In this document: positions 19,927-30,054 of the stretch, one piece after another
How the letters are laid out: every line of letters begins with the position of its first letter
Position numbering within the stretch: position 1 is the stretch's first letter
Source of the DNA: Tigriopus japonicus
Lineage: Eukaryota; Arthropoda; Copepoda; Harpacticoida; Harpacticidae
Assembly (NCBI GenBank): GCA_010645155.1
Contig: CM021315.1
Coordinates: 7,626,415 to 7,690,414, forward strand
Direction of reading: 5' to 3'
DNA length: 64,000 nucleotides
Notes under the pieces: model-generated
What the model saw: only the letters and a program-made list of their open reading frames with translations
The model's database searches: none
What the model was told of the DNA's origin: nothing
Made by a program: the position numbers and the translations under genes

Positions 19927-20768
19927 AGGGTAGCATCGGAGAAAAACCCACCCGGGTTTTTCGTTTCTGGGTTTTTCGGGTTTTTTGATATTTTTGTTTT
20001 TTTAATATTATGATCTATATTATTAACTCTTCAAATACTCTTCTTCAAATTGGACCACATTAACAAATCACATCTGAGTTTTGACGATACACAACATATT
20101 TGTAAATCATTATTTTCGGAAAAACAGCAACCTTTCACATTTTTTGTCTCGATTGCTTAAATCCTGGGAAAATTTTTATAAAAAATATTTTACACACTTT
20201 CACCGTACCTTTTAAAAGAACTAGTGTTTTTTTCAAATTCTAGAATAATTTGTGTACAGCAAAAATATGTTCTTAAGGAAGCCTTAGGTTAAAAAAGAGA
20301 AGTTTGCAATAAAAACTTTTCCCAAACATATATTTGGCCGAATTTGATACTTTTATGTCAACAAGAAACATTTTAAACCCGAAAATGGCAACTTAATAAC
20401 AATATCAGTCACATTGAGTGCAAATTTTAACAAAATATTGCAACTTTAGGGCTAAAAGCCTGCATTTTGTAGCCAAAAAAAAGAATAATTTTATTACAGC
20501 CCTATTTATTACATATCCCCATTCATAATTCATATCTTCTCCAAGAGTTTTAGGAGATACAATATCGACGATTATTCAATTTAAGTCGCATATAGTCACT
20601 CACATAGAGGTGAGCACAATTTTAAGGAAAGAATTAGGGGCTTTTAGGGCAAAAAAGAGAAAAAAACCGAAAAACCCGCCCGAAAAAACCACCCGGGTGG
20701 GTTTTTCGGGTTTAATGTCAACCGGGCGGGATTGAAGCAATCCCGATTACCCGCCACTCCAAATAGAC
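19927..20768. repeat. Region bounded by inverted CCCGGGTTTTTCGGG-like blocks
   Basis: The left block (about 19942-19992) contains CCCACCCGGGTTTTTCG. The right block (about 20664-20745) contains CGAAAAACCCGCCC and CACCCGGGTGGGTTTTTCGG, including its own small palindrome. The AT-rich DNA between them has no coding content. The layout suggests a degenerate transposon, but ends and target duplication could not be fixed. Confidence 0.35.
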
Positions 20769-21219
20769 AAGCCCTTTTTGTTTTGAACAGAAAAAAATCG
20801 TGACCGAAGCGGTCTATGACTTTTCTAGCGTCTTTAGACTTAACTAGAGCACTATTCTAAACTAGAGTCTGGACTAACTTCGTGGGTTTCTGACTGATGG
20901 AGTGGCGTTGGGACGAGCACTGATACGCGGGACCAGGTTTTCACACATTTTGGGAGATTGGGTCTTCGACATGTCGGCAGAATGTGCCCAATCCAACAAA
21001 GGTTGAGCTTGATCTAAAAAAAAAAAAATCTGAAGAACGGAAAAGAACATTAAATATATTTTTAGAATCATTTACCATCAAAGAAATTGTTGGAGGATGT
21101 CACTTGACGTCAGATCAATGGTCTCAGACCCCAGTGGTCTATGGACCAGTCAATAGAACATGCACAAAGGTTGATCAAGTGAGAGTTTCAAATCATTAGG
21201 GAAAGGAACTTAAGAGGAA
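20769..21219. other. Intergenic DNA, no gene seen
   Basis: Bases 21042-21100 share a diverged block (AAAGAAATTGTT-GAG and flanks) with 23940-24000, so this is part of a dispersed repeat. Confidence 0.4.
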
Positions 21220-21360
21220 TAAACTTATTCGTCTTTTTTCGTCTTTATTCGTCTTTTTTACCCTTATTCGTCGCGACAAATTTATTCGTCTAATTTGGAT
21301 TTTATTCGTCTTTTTTCGTCTAATTCGGCAATTCCACTCAACTTTTTTCGTCTAATTAGT
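21220..21360 (+). repeat. Degenerate TTATTCGTCTTTTTTCGTC repeat, left flank of minisatellite
   Basis: Irregular copies of TTATTCGTC and TTTTTTCGTCTAATT(C/T)GG lie here and again at about 22890-22993, on both sides of the regular 32-bp array but about 440 bp away on this side. Confidence 0.7.
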
Positions 21361-21802
21361 CAAAAATTGGAACTTAGACTTAGATTTGAAGCTTTTTTCT
21401 CAAATTTGGAATCAAATAGACACTTTTAAAAAAGTTCAACGCCAAAACTTGGGCAAAAAAATATCATCCACACTTACATTTTAACTTGTAGAGTTTCCTG
21501 ACACAAAGAAAGAAAATTGGATTGAAAAGCTTATCTGACTATTGGAATAATTAATGTCAGCAAATCTGCTTCTAAATATTGCTCTATTGAAAACGTTGAA
21601 ATAAGGGCGGTTTTGAGCTCTTGTTTTTTTTTAAATTTAAATGTTCCACTGAGCATTTCTTGCTTATTCGGCACTTTTCCGTTTGTTAACTTTGTAGATT
21701 TTGCCGTTTTGCACAAGGGTGCAGCTGTTTCCCCTCAATTGGGCCACACATTTTATCTACTTTATGGGCAGCTGTTTAATCCTCTTTACAGGCAATTCAT
21801 TA

Positions 21803-22890
21803 GTCTTTTTTTTGTCGTATTTGTCAGGTTTTTTCGTCTTTTTTCGTCGTATTTGTCAGGTTTTTTCGTCTTTTTTCGTCGTATTTGTCAGGTTTTTTCG
21901 TCTTTTTTTGTCGTATTTGTCAGGTTTTTTCGTCTTTTTTTGTCGTATTTGTCAGGTTTTTTCGTCTTTTTTTGTCGTATTTGTCAGGTTTTTTCGTCTT
22001 TTTTTGTCGTATTTGTCAGGTTTTTTCGTCTTTTTTTGTCGTATTTGTCAGGTTTTTTCGTCTTTTTTTGTCGTATTTGTCAGGTTTTTTCGTCTTTTTT
22101 TGTCGTATTTGTCAGGTTTTTTCGTCTTTTTTTGTCGTATTTGTCAGGTTTTTTCGTCTTTTTTTGTCGTATTTGTCAGGTTTTTTCGTCTTTTTTTGTC
22201 GTATTTGTCAGGTTTTTTCGTCTTTTTTTGTCGTATTTGTCAGGTTTTTTCGTCTTTTTTTGTCGTATTTGTCAGGTTTTTTCGTCTTTTTTTGTCGTAT
22301 TTGTCAGGTTTTTTCGTCTTTTTTTGTCGTATTTGTCAGGTTTTTTCGTCTTTTTTTGTCGTATTTGTCAGGTTTTTTCGTCTTTTTTTGTCGTATTTGT
22401 CAGGTTTTTTCGTCTTTTTTTGTCGTATTTGTCAGGTTTTTTCGTCTTTTTTTGTCGTATTTGTCAGGTTTTTTCGTCTTTTTTTGTCGTATTTGTCAGG
22501 TTTTTTCGTCTTTTTTTGTCGTATTTGTCAGGTTTTTTCGTCTTTTTTTGTCGTATTTGTCAGGTTTTTTCGTCTTTTTTTGTCGTATTTGTCAGGTTTT
22601 TTCGTCTTTTTTTGTCGTATTTGTCAGGTTTTTTCGTCTTTTTTTGTCGTATTTGTCAGGTTTTTTCGTCTTTTTTTGTCGTATTTGTCAGGTTTTTTCG
22701 TCTTTTTTTGTCGTATTTGTCAGGTTTTTTCGTCTTTTTTTGTCGTATTTGTCAGGTTTTTTCGTCTTTTTTTGTCGTATTTGTCAGGTTTTTTCGTCTT
22801 TTTTTGTCGTATTTGTCAGGTTTTTTCGTCTTTTTTTGTCGTATTTGTCAGGTTTTTTCGTCTTTTTTGTCATATTTGTCAGTTTTTTTT
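21803..22890 (+). repeat. 32-bp minisatellite, about 34 copies
   Basis: The unit has the form GTCGTATTTGTCAGG followed by a T run, CGTC and another T run. Period was measured directly: GTCGTATTT recurs at 21910, 21942 and onward in steps of 32. Copies in the middle are essentially identical, while the first two and the last carry TCGTC or CATATTT variants. Because 32 is not a multiple of three and no register contains a plus-strand stop, all three plus frames are open for more than 1 kb. The resulting Phe/Ser/Val/Leu-rich peptides are an artefact of the repeat, not evidence of a gene. Confidence 0.97.
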
Positions 22891-22993
22891 GTCTTTTTTC
22901 GTCTAATCGGGCAATTTTTTTCGTCTTTTTTCGTCTAATCAGGTAATTTTATTCGTCTTTTTTCGTCTAATTTGGCAGTTTTATTCGTCTTAA
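22890..22993 (+). repeat. Degenerate TTATTCGTCTTTTTTCGTC repeat, right flank of minisatellite
   Basis: Three or four irregular units of TTTTTTCGTCTAAT(C/T)(G/A)GG-TTTTATTCGTC adjoin the minisatellite and are similar to the unit family at 21220-21360. Confidence 0.7.
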
Positions 22994-23834
22994 CTCCTGT
23001 CTCTACAAATCATACTGCTAGCAGTACTATAACAGAGTCGTTGGCTGCGCTGAGGAGCTCAGACCATTTTGGAAAACACCCAAAGTTTTCCTGTTTAGGC
23101 ATCCATTCTGATTTTTGGCCCCAAGACATGATCTATGTTTAACGTTGAGATACCTCTACTTACAATTTGTTAATATCATGCTCAGTTTTCAAGCACTAGG
23201 TGACTTTGAAAGAAGTGCCTTTTCCCCATAGTTATGACCTTTATTCCCAATTTGTTTTGCTCCCATATTTCAATATGTCAAAACTTGATCATTTTCCATT
23301 TTAGTCTTCAAAGATTCAACCACAGGGTGCCCCTATAATAGACAGAAAGTAAGCAAACAATTTAAATTTGTTTTAGTTGAATTTTATCTGTTGTATTTAA
23401 GTTTTTTAAAATCTTTGAGTCATTCTGACAGTACATAGAGCTTTGAGGACATATTTTTATAAAGTGAAAGTGATTTCTACTGAGTCTTTGCAATTTCCCT
23501 TTTTTTGTGTTCAGTGTTACAAAATTGAAAAAAAATTGATTGAATGATCAAGGACTTACCTAATTCTAGCCAAAGTATCTCTAAAAAAATATTTTTGCTC
23601 TACTTCAATACACTCTCTTTTGATCTGGCTCTAATTTGATTCAATTTTCAATTTTGATTCAAAAAGATCAAAAGAAAAAACGAATCTAGACTCTTTGAAT
23701 AGACGGCAAAATAATAACACGTTTAAGGATTTGCCAAAATGGGCCATGCAGCTCCGCACAGCAAACAGTCCTATTTTACCGCTAGTGGTTGAAAACACTC
23801 ACTTTAACAACCTCTGTTCATGTCCCATTGATTC
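22994..23834. other. Intergenic DNA, no gene seen
   Basis: AT-rich. No open frame with recognisable content on either strand. Confidence 0.4.
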
Positions 23835-23912
23835 ATTTTTCTTACCAAACTTAAGATAAACTCTTTTTTAACAAACGACATTCTGAGTATAATCATCAAT
23901 CCTATCCTAGTC
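23835..23912 (+). repeat. Diverged direct repeat, copy 1
   Basis: Starts ATTGATTCATTTTTCTT and runs through TCAATCCTATCCTA. It matches 24857-24942 at most positions in the same orientation, about 1 kb apart. Confidence 0.6.
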
Positions 23913-24147
23913 TAAAAAAAGATATTTTCTCAAAGAGAGAAAAACATTAAATTTATCTATTGAATCATATACCAATAAAGAAATTGTTAGAGCATAGCAC
24001 TTTTTTATAGTATAGTATAGTAGCTTTATTCTCTGAACACAATATAGGTGTATGGGGAGAATTATTGGTCCCAACTATCTTCCGATCTGGGAGGCGACTC
24101 ATCTGCAGCACTAGATAAACCACAAATACCCCTCTCTTTGACAACAG

Positions 24148-24220
24148 ATCGTGGTGGCTCAGAGCTAGCACTCTGCTTACTAATTTGTGAGCTGGGATTT
24201 GCGCCTCCACGAGGGTTTTT
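24148..24220 (+). mobile_element. Degenerate tRNA-derived SINE head
   Basis: The string GTGGCTCAGAGCTAGCACTC resembles a tRNA A-box region, and GAGCTGGGATTTGCGCC about 30 bases later sits where a B box would be. The layout is tRNA-like but the B box has lost the TTCGA core. A nearby TATAG microsatellite lies at 24007-24021. Confidence 0.35.
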
Positions 24221-24261
24221 GTTTCAAACGTTTTTCAGTAAATGTTGTTTGTTTTTCTATA

Positions 24262-24323
24262 TTTTTAGGTATGTTTAGGTTAGGTTAGGCTTGGTTAGGT
24301 TAGGTTAGGTTAAGTTTAAGTTT
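24262..24323 (+). repeat. Interstitial TTAGG-like repeat
   Basis: About ten imperfect units of GGTTA(G) with G(T)TTAAG variants. It resembles the arthropod telomere motif TTAGG, but it is short, degenerate and internal. Confidence 0.7.
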
Positions 24324-24418
24324 AGTTCAGATAATCTTTGCTCTTCCTGTCAATATTTTGTCCATATCTATGACGGTATGACTCATCTCCCAGATCGGAA
24401 GACATTCAGGGGCCATAT

Positions 24419-24649
24419 CTAATCGTTAATCACCGATGTCAAAGATGAGTGACGTCACACCTCTCAGGTTAAATTTAGGTTAAGTTAGGTTTGAATGAAG
24501 TTAAAGTAGGTTTAAATTAGGTTAGGTTAGGTTTAAGTTAGGTTAGGTTAGGTTTAGTTAGGTTAGGTTAGGTTTAAGTATGGTTAGGTTAGGTTTAAAT
24601 TTGGTCAAATGTGACGTCACTTATCTTTGACATCGGTGATTACCGGTTA
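24419..24649. mobile_element. MITE-like cassette carrying a TTAGG-like array
   Basis: The outer inverted repeats contain AATCACCGATGTCAAAGAT and GTGACGTCAC in mirror orientation (left about 24419-24458, right about 24609-24649). Between them lie about 130 bp of degenerate AGGTTAGGTTTAA units. Both sides are bordered by the 12-bp direct repeat CAGGGGCCATAT (24407-24418 and 24650-24661), a plausible target-site duplication. A duplication this long would suit a MULE-like or unclassified element; the class is inference. No coding capacity. Confidence 0.7.
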
Positions 24650-24856
24650 CAGGGGCCATATGGGGAGAATGTGGTCGGATCAAATCAAACGAGCCCTCAA
24701 AAGCCGGCTTCGAAAACGATGTGGACTCTTCCCTTAAAATCGTTAAGTGACTTATGAGTCATGACTAGTAAACCTTACTTGATATCATTTCAATGGTCTC
24801 CTGAACTGCATAAAAGCTGAACATAATTTTTGGGATCAATCAAAGGGACTAGTCAA

Positions 24857-24942
24857 TTGATTCATTTTTCTTGCCAAACTTAAGGTAAACTTTAACAAAG
24901 GCCATCCTGAGCACAATCATTGAATCCTATCCTAACCAAATG
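24857..24942 (+). repeat. Diverged direct repeat, copy 2
   Basis: Partner of 23835-23912. It shares TTGATTCATTTTTCTTGCC-like and TGAGCACAATCAT-like segments. Confidence 0.6.
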
Positions 24943-25807
24943 AAACATTCACCAATTGCAATGTTATATTTTTCGCGCTGTGGGGGCCAAGACCAAAGAC
25001 CAAATAACCGAAATAACCAACCTTGACGTAAATCAAATGGTTATCGAAATAACCGTGAAATAGTGTACTTGATGCAACGGCACAGCTGATACCATCAACA
25101 GTCATAAGTGTGACCAAACTGAGGAACAACACCACAACCAAAAATATTGATATGTTGACAAGCAAGCAATGTGATCTAATATGTGAAGAGTTATGTCACC
25201 TTTTTATCATCTAAAGATTTTTTAGAAATATAAATATTACTTCCGTGATGCTCTTGCAAAATTTCCATCGAATATCAATTATCAAAAGGATCATAGAATT
25301 AGTACCAATAGTTGATCTTTACCAATAGAAGACGTTTTATAATACGAGTCATTCCGTTTTCAAGTACAGTGCTCTTATATTCAATATTTACTTTACTTCG
25401 TTCTGAAGTTTAATGATCACCTCATGGTCTGTTCATTCGTATAAGTAAAAAGGATGTAGCCGATTCTTCCTTGTTCTGACTCGAAGGTACAGATCATAGA
25501 AGGTAGGACGCGGTTGGACGTCATGTTGCTTTTCCCAACTTTCGTGAAATAAGTAGGATATCTTGGCCCAGCTGCACTAGCTTTGGAGATCTTTGGGCGA
25601 CCGTGTGTTAAAAAGTAAGCGTGGCAAGGACCCTCAATTGCTTAGAAAACAACCAATGTGGGATTGCTGAGTTTGTTCAAGATTTGGCTTTGTGGACAAA
25701 TTTTCAAAAAGGCCAAAATTCCTGCGATTTAGGGCGTAGTCTTATCTTACAGCTGGAAAAGCAAAGTGAGGTCTTTGCTATTTGTGGTCTTTGATCCAAG
25801 GGCTTGT
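24943..25807. other. Intergenic DNA, no gene seen
   Basis: AT-rich with no supportable gene. The 77-codon minus frame at 24932-25165 has a hydrophobic N-side but no context. Confidence 0.35.
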
Positions 25808-25815
25808 TCGGCAAG

Positions 25816-26913
25816 CAGTGTTGCTAGATGGATTGGATCAAAATTCACAAGAAAGTTAGCCAAAGTCCCTAAAATATCCCAAGTTAGATTGAAACATTCC
25901 TCAATAAATTAATGTTAGTACATACTTAGTTACATAAGTCTAAAGGAAAATAGAAATATATTTTCTCATAAATGTTTCGCACATAAATGGAGGTCTAGGA
26001 GGAGAAATGACATTCCCAGCTAACTGCTTGTCTTCATTTAGATACCCCTTCACTTGCCTGGAGTTGGACAATATTACACAATATTGTCCTAAAAAGAAGA
26101 GTTGCCCAACAGCCCAAGCAGAAATTGGTTGATTTTTGGATCAAATTTTTATGACTTGCGTGGAAAAAGTGAAAAAAGTCTTTTGGTAACTATTTGTAAC
26201 CCAACACTCTTCCCCACACACGAACCTCTGGCCATCTTGTTATTCAAAGTCGGGCATTCCTAATTTCAAAGTTCGGAAGAACCCTCTCAACTTATGTAGC
26301 GAAATTTTAGATAAAAGCAACAAAACCTACTTTTTTTGCTAATACAATGTCAAGAATTGCTATTTCAACTTCAAGTTGTGCAGATAAGAAAGGCATTGTT
26401 GCAATCACCAGGCCTAAACCTTCGTTTTAGTTACCTCGCACGCTCATCAGAAACACAGGTCTTCCGAACTTTTTTTCCCGCCAAAAATGATGATGTCACT
26501 AGAAATAGCTGTAATTGTAATGTTTTTTAGCCTTTGATGTTTCATTTTACCATGCATGTTTATAAAATTGTGTTATCGTTGATGATTGATTTCATATCCT
26601 TTGCCTCTTGGGAAATGATTTGTCAGCTGATAGCAATCATAAAAATCCTTGATATGAGAGTGACCACAGATATCAAAGGAAAAGATCCTTGGGAGTGACC
26701 TTTCACGTTAATGTATCAAGTTATCACTTCCAAGTGATTGTAGGACGTGTGCTTCGTCCTTTTTTCATAACATTTAAAATTACAGCTTCTCTTAAGGTTT
26801 AAAATTCTCAGATTTTCAGGACTTTTGGGAATTCCCAAACGCAAAATTTTTACGCCCAAATTGACCCTCAAATTCCCAAGAATTGAGAATTTTCTCAAAA
26901 TCTAGCAACACTG
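25816..26913. mobile_element. hAT-like non-autonomous element (1,098 bp)
   Basis: Terminal inverted repeats of 14 bp (CAGTGTTGCTAGAT and its complement) are flanked by an 8-bp direct repeat with one mismatch: TCGGCAAG (25808-25815) and GCGGCAAG (26914-26921). Length of duplication and CAG...CTG ends fit hAT. The right subterminal region repeats GGGAATT and GAGAATTTT words, as expected of transposase-binding subterminal repeats. No transposase frame is present. Confidence 0.75.
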
Positions 26914-27185
26914 GCGGCAAGTAGGTCCCATGCATGAAATCCGTGCATACCAGTGCATACATTTTCAGCTGAAAGATAGCTGCCAGTCATCATTGCCATA
27001 TTGATCTTTTGAATGCCAGATCAAAGGAGTATGGTACCTTTTGAAAAAGAAATTCAAATATCGTTGTTACCGGTACTAGATATGTCTGCACAGCTGGGAT
27101 TCGAAAGCTTAGCACTAGACCTGACATAAAATGAGCTCCAAGCCCTGCAAATCAACTCACCTGACCATATCGTGATTTAGACCAG

Positions 27186-27278
27186 ATTTCAACCTTACCT
27201 AACCTCAATTAAAACTAACCAAACTTAAACCTAATCAAACCCCACTTAAACTTTACCTAACCTAACCTAACTAATCTG
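27186..27278 (-). repeat. TTAGG-like degenerate repeat (as CCTAA on plus strand)
   Basis: Irregular CCTAACCTAA, AACTTAAACC and similar words over about 90 bp. It is the reverse orientation of the arrays at 24262-24323 and 24470-24600. Confidence 0.6.
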
Positions 27279-27409
27279 AGGCAATCTAATCCACAATCTT
27301 AAAATGAACCTAATTTTCAGAAGCCACAGAGCTTAGAAATTGTCAAAACAGAGCTTAGAAATTGTAAAAAAAGTTTTAAGATATCCATCCCAGCATGCCT
27401 TGATCCTTC

Positions 27410-27790
27410 TTCCTTCGGACCACGGTAAATAGGTCACAAGGTAAAAACATCATGGTAAATAGGTCACAGTAAAAAGGTCATTGTAAAAGGTCTCATAAGT
27501 CAAGTTAACAGGAAGTCATTCCCAACATTTTTTAGGACCATGGTCACAACCCGCCCCTGATCTGGCAGACCTTAAAGAAGGGTGTTCCCTCACCCCTACG
27601 TAGTCAAGAGTTCACCCTTCATTTGAGATCTGCCTCCCAGATAATGTGGGTGAACACATTTATGTCCATCCTGCGACCTTTTTTCCTCAGGACCTTTTCA
27701 TTGTGACCTTTTTTCCTTGGGACCATTTTACAGTGACCTATTTCCATGTGACCCTTTTGCTTGTGACCTTTTTACCCACAATCCTTCCTT
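27410..27790. repeat. Palindromic array of GGTCAC/GTGACC motifs
   Basis: The left arm (about 27419-27502) has about five units of the form GGTAAATAGGTCACA or GTAAAAAGGTCA. The right arm (about 27680-27785) has about seven units of the inverse form TGTGACCTTTTT or TGACCTATTT. A 180-bp unrelated core lies between. The outer edges also mirror each other (CTTCTTCCTTCGGACC against TCCTTCCTTGACC). The whole would fold into a large hairpin. Confidence 0.7.
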
Positions 27791-28097
27791 GACCATACAG
27801 CATTGCATTGCTGTCTCTGCTCTATGAAGGATTTTAACCCAAACTGAAAAAATCGCCAATAGATGGTGTGAAAAAGAGGCAAGTACTACGCACTAAAGTC
27901 ACAAGACTTTTCTCTTTACTTGCGCCTACCTTCCACGTCATCTATAGACGTTTATCTTAAGCTTGTGTTCATTTGTCATGTTGTGTTCATAACTTTCATA
28001 GTGTTTATTCTGAGCATGCAACGTTTTTACCCTTTATACTTCTAAAGCAAGAAAACGCAGCTAGCAGGTGTCGAATCCCAGCTGTGCAGATATATCT

Positions 28098-28665
28098 TTT
28101 GACAAACGCAAAACAGCTTACAAAATTTTGAGGTTAATCAGCTGTAAGCTCTGAAAATATCTAAGATCAGTATGTAAAACACAATAATTAATTGTTTTTA
28201 CATACCACAATTTTTTTTCTCAAAATGGCAAATGAACAAAAATGTTGCATGGGAAATAGCAAATTGATTGAAAATGTTCGCGTTATTTTTTGCACTCCAT
28301 TTTTGTTGGCTCAATTATTAGGTTTCAATTCGGTCAAAAATTTCGTCTTCCAAGCCGACTTCATCAAAAATGGCAAATGAAAACAAAAAAAAAACCTGCA
28401 AACAAATAGATGAAACCAGCCAAAAGGATATGAAACTCTATGTTGATATCCTACAGACAGCTACAAGACTTATTCAAGACTCCCCAGAGTCGCCAACCTC
28501 ATCTGGTCGTTTTTCCTGCGAAAACTGACCTTTTCATAGTACACCTTTAGCGAACCTGTCGACCACGTCCGTCTTCATCTGCTTCATGCTTTAACTGAGA
28601 GATCTTTGCAGATTCTTACCAAGACATCTTCTTCTCTTTGACTCTCCTCCAATCCGGTGATCATC
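28098..28665. promoter_or_regulatory. Upstream region of the ADP/ATP carrier gene
   Basis: No gene is seen up to the ATG at 28666. The 62-codon plus frame at 28192-28380 lacks any motif. A pyrimidine-rich stretch (28627-28650) precedes the start, common in 5' leaders. No TATA box was identified. Confidence 0.35.
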
Positions 28666-30054
28666 ATGAACCAGGACTTCATCCTCGATTTTGTGGCCGG
28701 TGGCATCTCGGCGGCCGTGTCCAAGACCATCGTGGCGCCTTTGGAGCGGGTCAAGATCTTGCTGCAGATCCAGGATGCGTCCAAGCACATTCCCAAGGAT
28801 CAACGCTACAAAGGCATCGTGGATTGCTTCACTCGAGTTCACAATGAGCAGGGATTTCTGTCCTTTTGGCGAGGCAATGTGGTCAACGTGGTCCGATACT
28901 TTCCCACGCAAGCCCTCAATTTCGCCTTCAAGGACACCTACAAGAAGATGTTCATGGACGGCATCGACAAGGACAAGCAGTTCTGGAAGTTCTTTGCCGG
29001 TAAAACGAAACAAAGATAGATGTTACAGCTAAGGCAAAACAAGTCTTCTCTCGAGACAGATTCTTATATCAAGAGACGGTTTTGAACTAAATTTATATTT
29101 GGGAGAGTATTCATTTCATCAAGAGGTGTTCGGACAAGTTTCAATAATGCTCTACAGCAGGGGTGTGCAAACTTATTTAGCAGTGGGCCGAATTGGCCGG
29201 ACCATTGGCGCTCGCGGGCCACACCATCCATTAAAACGGCAAAACATTTCTAGTATAAAATTCTACAATCTACTTATTGCAACTGCGGGCCACAGTCTAT
29301 TGAAAATGGCAGATCCTCTCGCGGGCCACGCGAAATAAGCTCGCGGGCCAGGGTTTGCACACCCCTGCTCTACAGAATGTCCTTGCACTCAAATTCACGG
29401 CACAATTCAATATATCACAATTGCAATACCTTTAGCTCGTCATAACTTTTGTTACAAAAACATTCATGACCATTATTTGAAATTCAATCCCATGTTTTTT
29501 TAGGTAATCTGGCCGCGGGTGGAGCTGCGGGAGCCACGTCGCTCTTGATCGTGTACCCTCTGGATTTTGCCCGTACTCGTTTGGGTGCCGATGTGGGCAA
29601 AGCCGCGGCCGATCGCGAGTTCAAGGGTCTCTTTGATTGCATCGCCAAATGTTACAAAGCGGACGGTATGATCCGCGGTCTCTATCCCGGTTTCCTCTCC
29701 TCAGTCCAGGGGATTATCATCTATCGAGCCATCTACTTCGGAGCCTACGACACGGCCAAGGAGATGTTTGACAAGCCCAACTTTATGACCAAGTTTGCCA
29801 TTGCGCAAACCGTGGCCGCCGTGTCGGTTTCGGTAGCCTATCCATTCGATACGGTTCGTCGACGACTCATGATGATGTCGGGTGAGGGTGAGAAGATGTA
29901 CACGGGTACCACGGATTGTTGGAAGAAGATCATGCGGGATGAGGGTCCCAAGGCCTTCTACAAGGGCAACTTTACCAACGTGATTCGATCGGTGGGATGC
30001 GCGTTGGTTTTGGTTCTCTACGACGAATTGATCGCTGTGTTCAAGGCCAAGTAG
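28666..30054 (+). CDS. ANT: ADP/ATP carrier (adenine nucleotide translocase), two exons
   Basis: Exons 28666-28999 and 29504-30054 are joined inside a Gly codon (G|GT) and give 294 residues, normal length for the family. The protein exchanges cytosolic ADP for matrix ATP across the inner mitochondrial membrane. Three mitochondrial-carrier repeats are visible by their signatures PLERVK (25-30), PLDFAR (130-135) and PFDTVR (225-230), each followed by a carrier-type second half. The nucleotide-carrier signature that is normally RRRMMM reads RRRLMMM at 230-236: a Leu replaces the first Met and a Met takes the place of the usual Gln. The ATG at 28666 (MNQDFILDF) gives the conserved N-terminus; an upstream GTG was ignored. 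The 504-bp intron holds a hAT MITE at 29158-29367. Confidence 0.97.
29158..29367. mobile_element. hAT-type MITE (210 bp) in the ADP/ATP carrier intron
   Basis: Perfect 15-bp inverted ends (CAGGGGTGTGCAAAC and complement) lie inside a perfect 8-bp target-site duplication CTCTACAG (29150-29157, 29368-29375). The interior repeats GCGGGCCA four times. The terminus closely resembles the CAGGGGTGTCCAAAC-type ends known from Charlie-like hAT elements. No coding capacity. Removing it leaves an intron of about 290 bp. Confidence 0.93.

Larger units (their letters stand above)
27078..28097. repeat. Inverted pair of tRNA-like segments enclosing about 1 kb
   Basis: AGATATGTCTGCACAGCTGG at 27078 onward and its complement at 28071-28097 pair over about 27 bp with two mismatches. 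Read outward-in, each contains TCGAATCCCAGCTG, which resembles a B box (GGTTCGAATCC). This could be one element with terminal repeats or two SINEs in opposite orientation. Confidence 0.5.

Noticed and set aside
21803..22890. CRISPR-like regular repeats
   Set aside because: Units are contiguous with no unique spacers, and the DNA is eukaryotic.
21613..22946. Three long overlapping open frames (353-441 codons) on the plus strand
   Set aside because: They are produced by the stop-free 32-bp minisatellite, which is open in every register.
24262..24600. True telomere
   Set aside because: The TTAGG-like tracts are short, degenerate, in both orientations across the window and surrounded by unique DNA.
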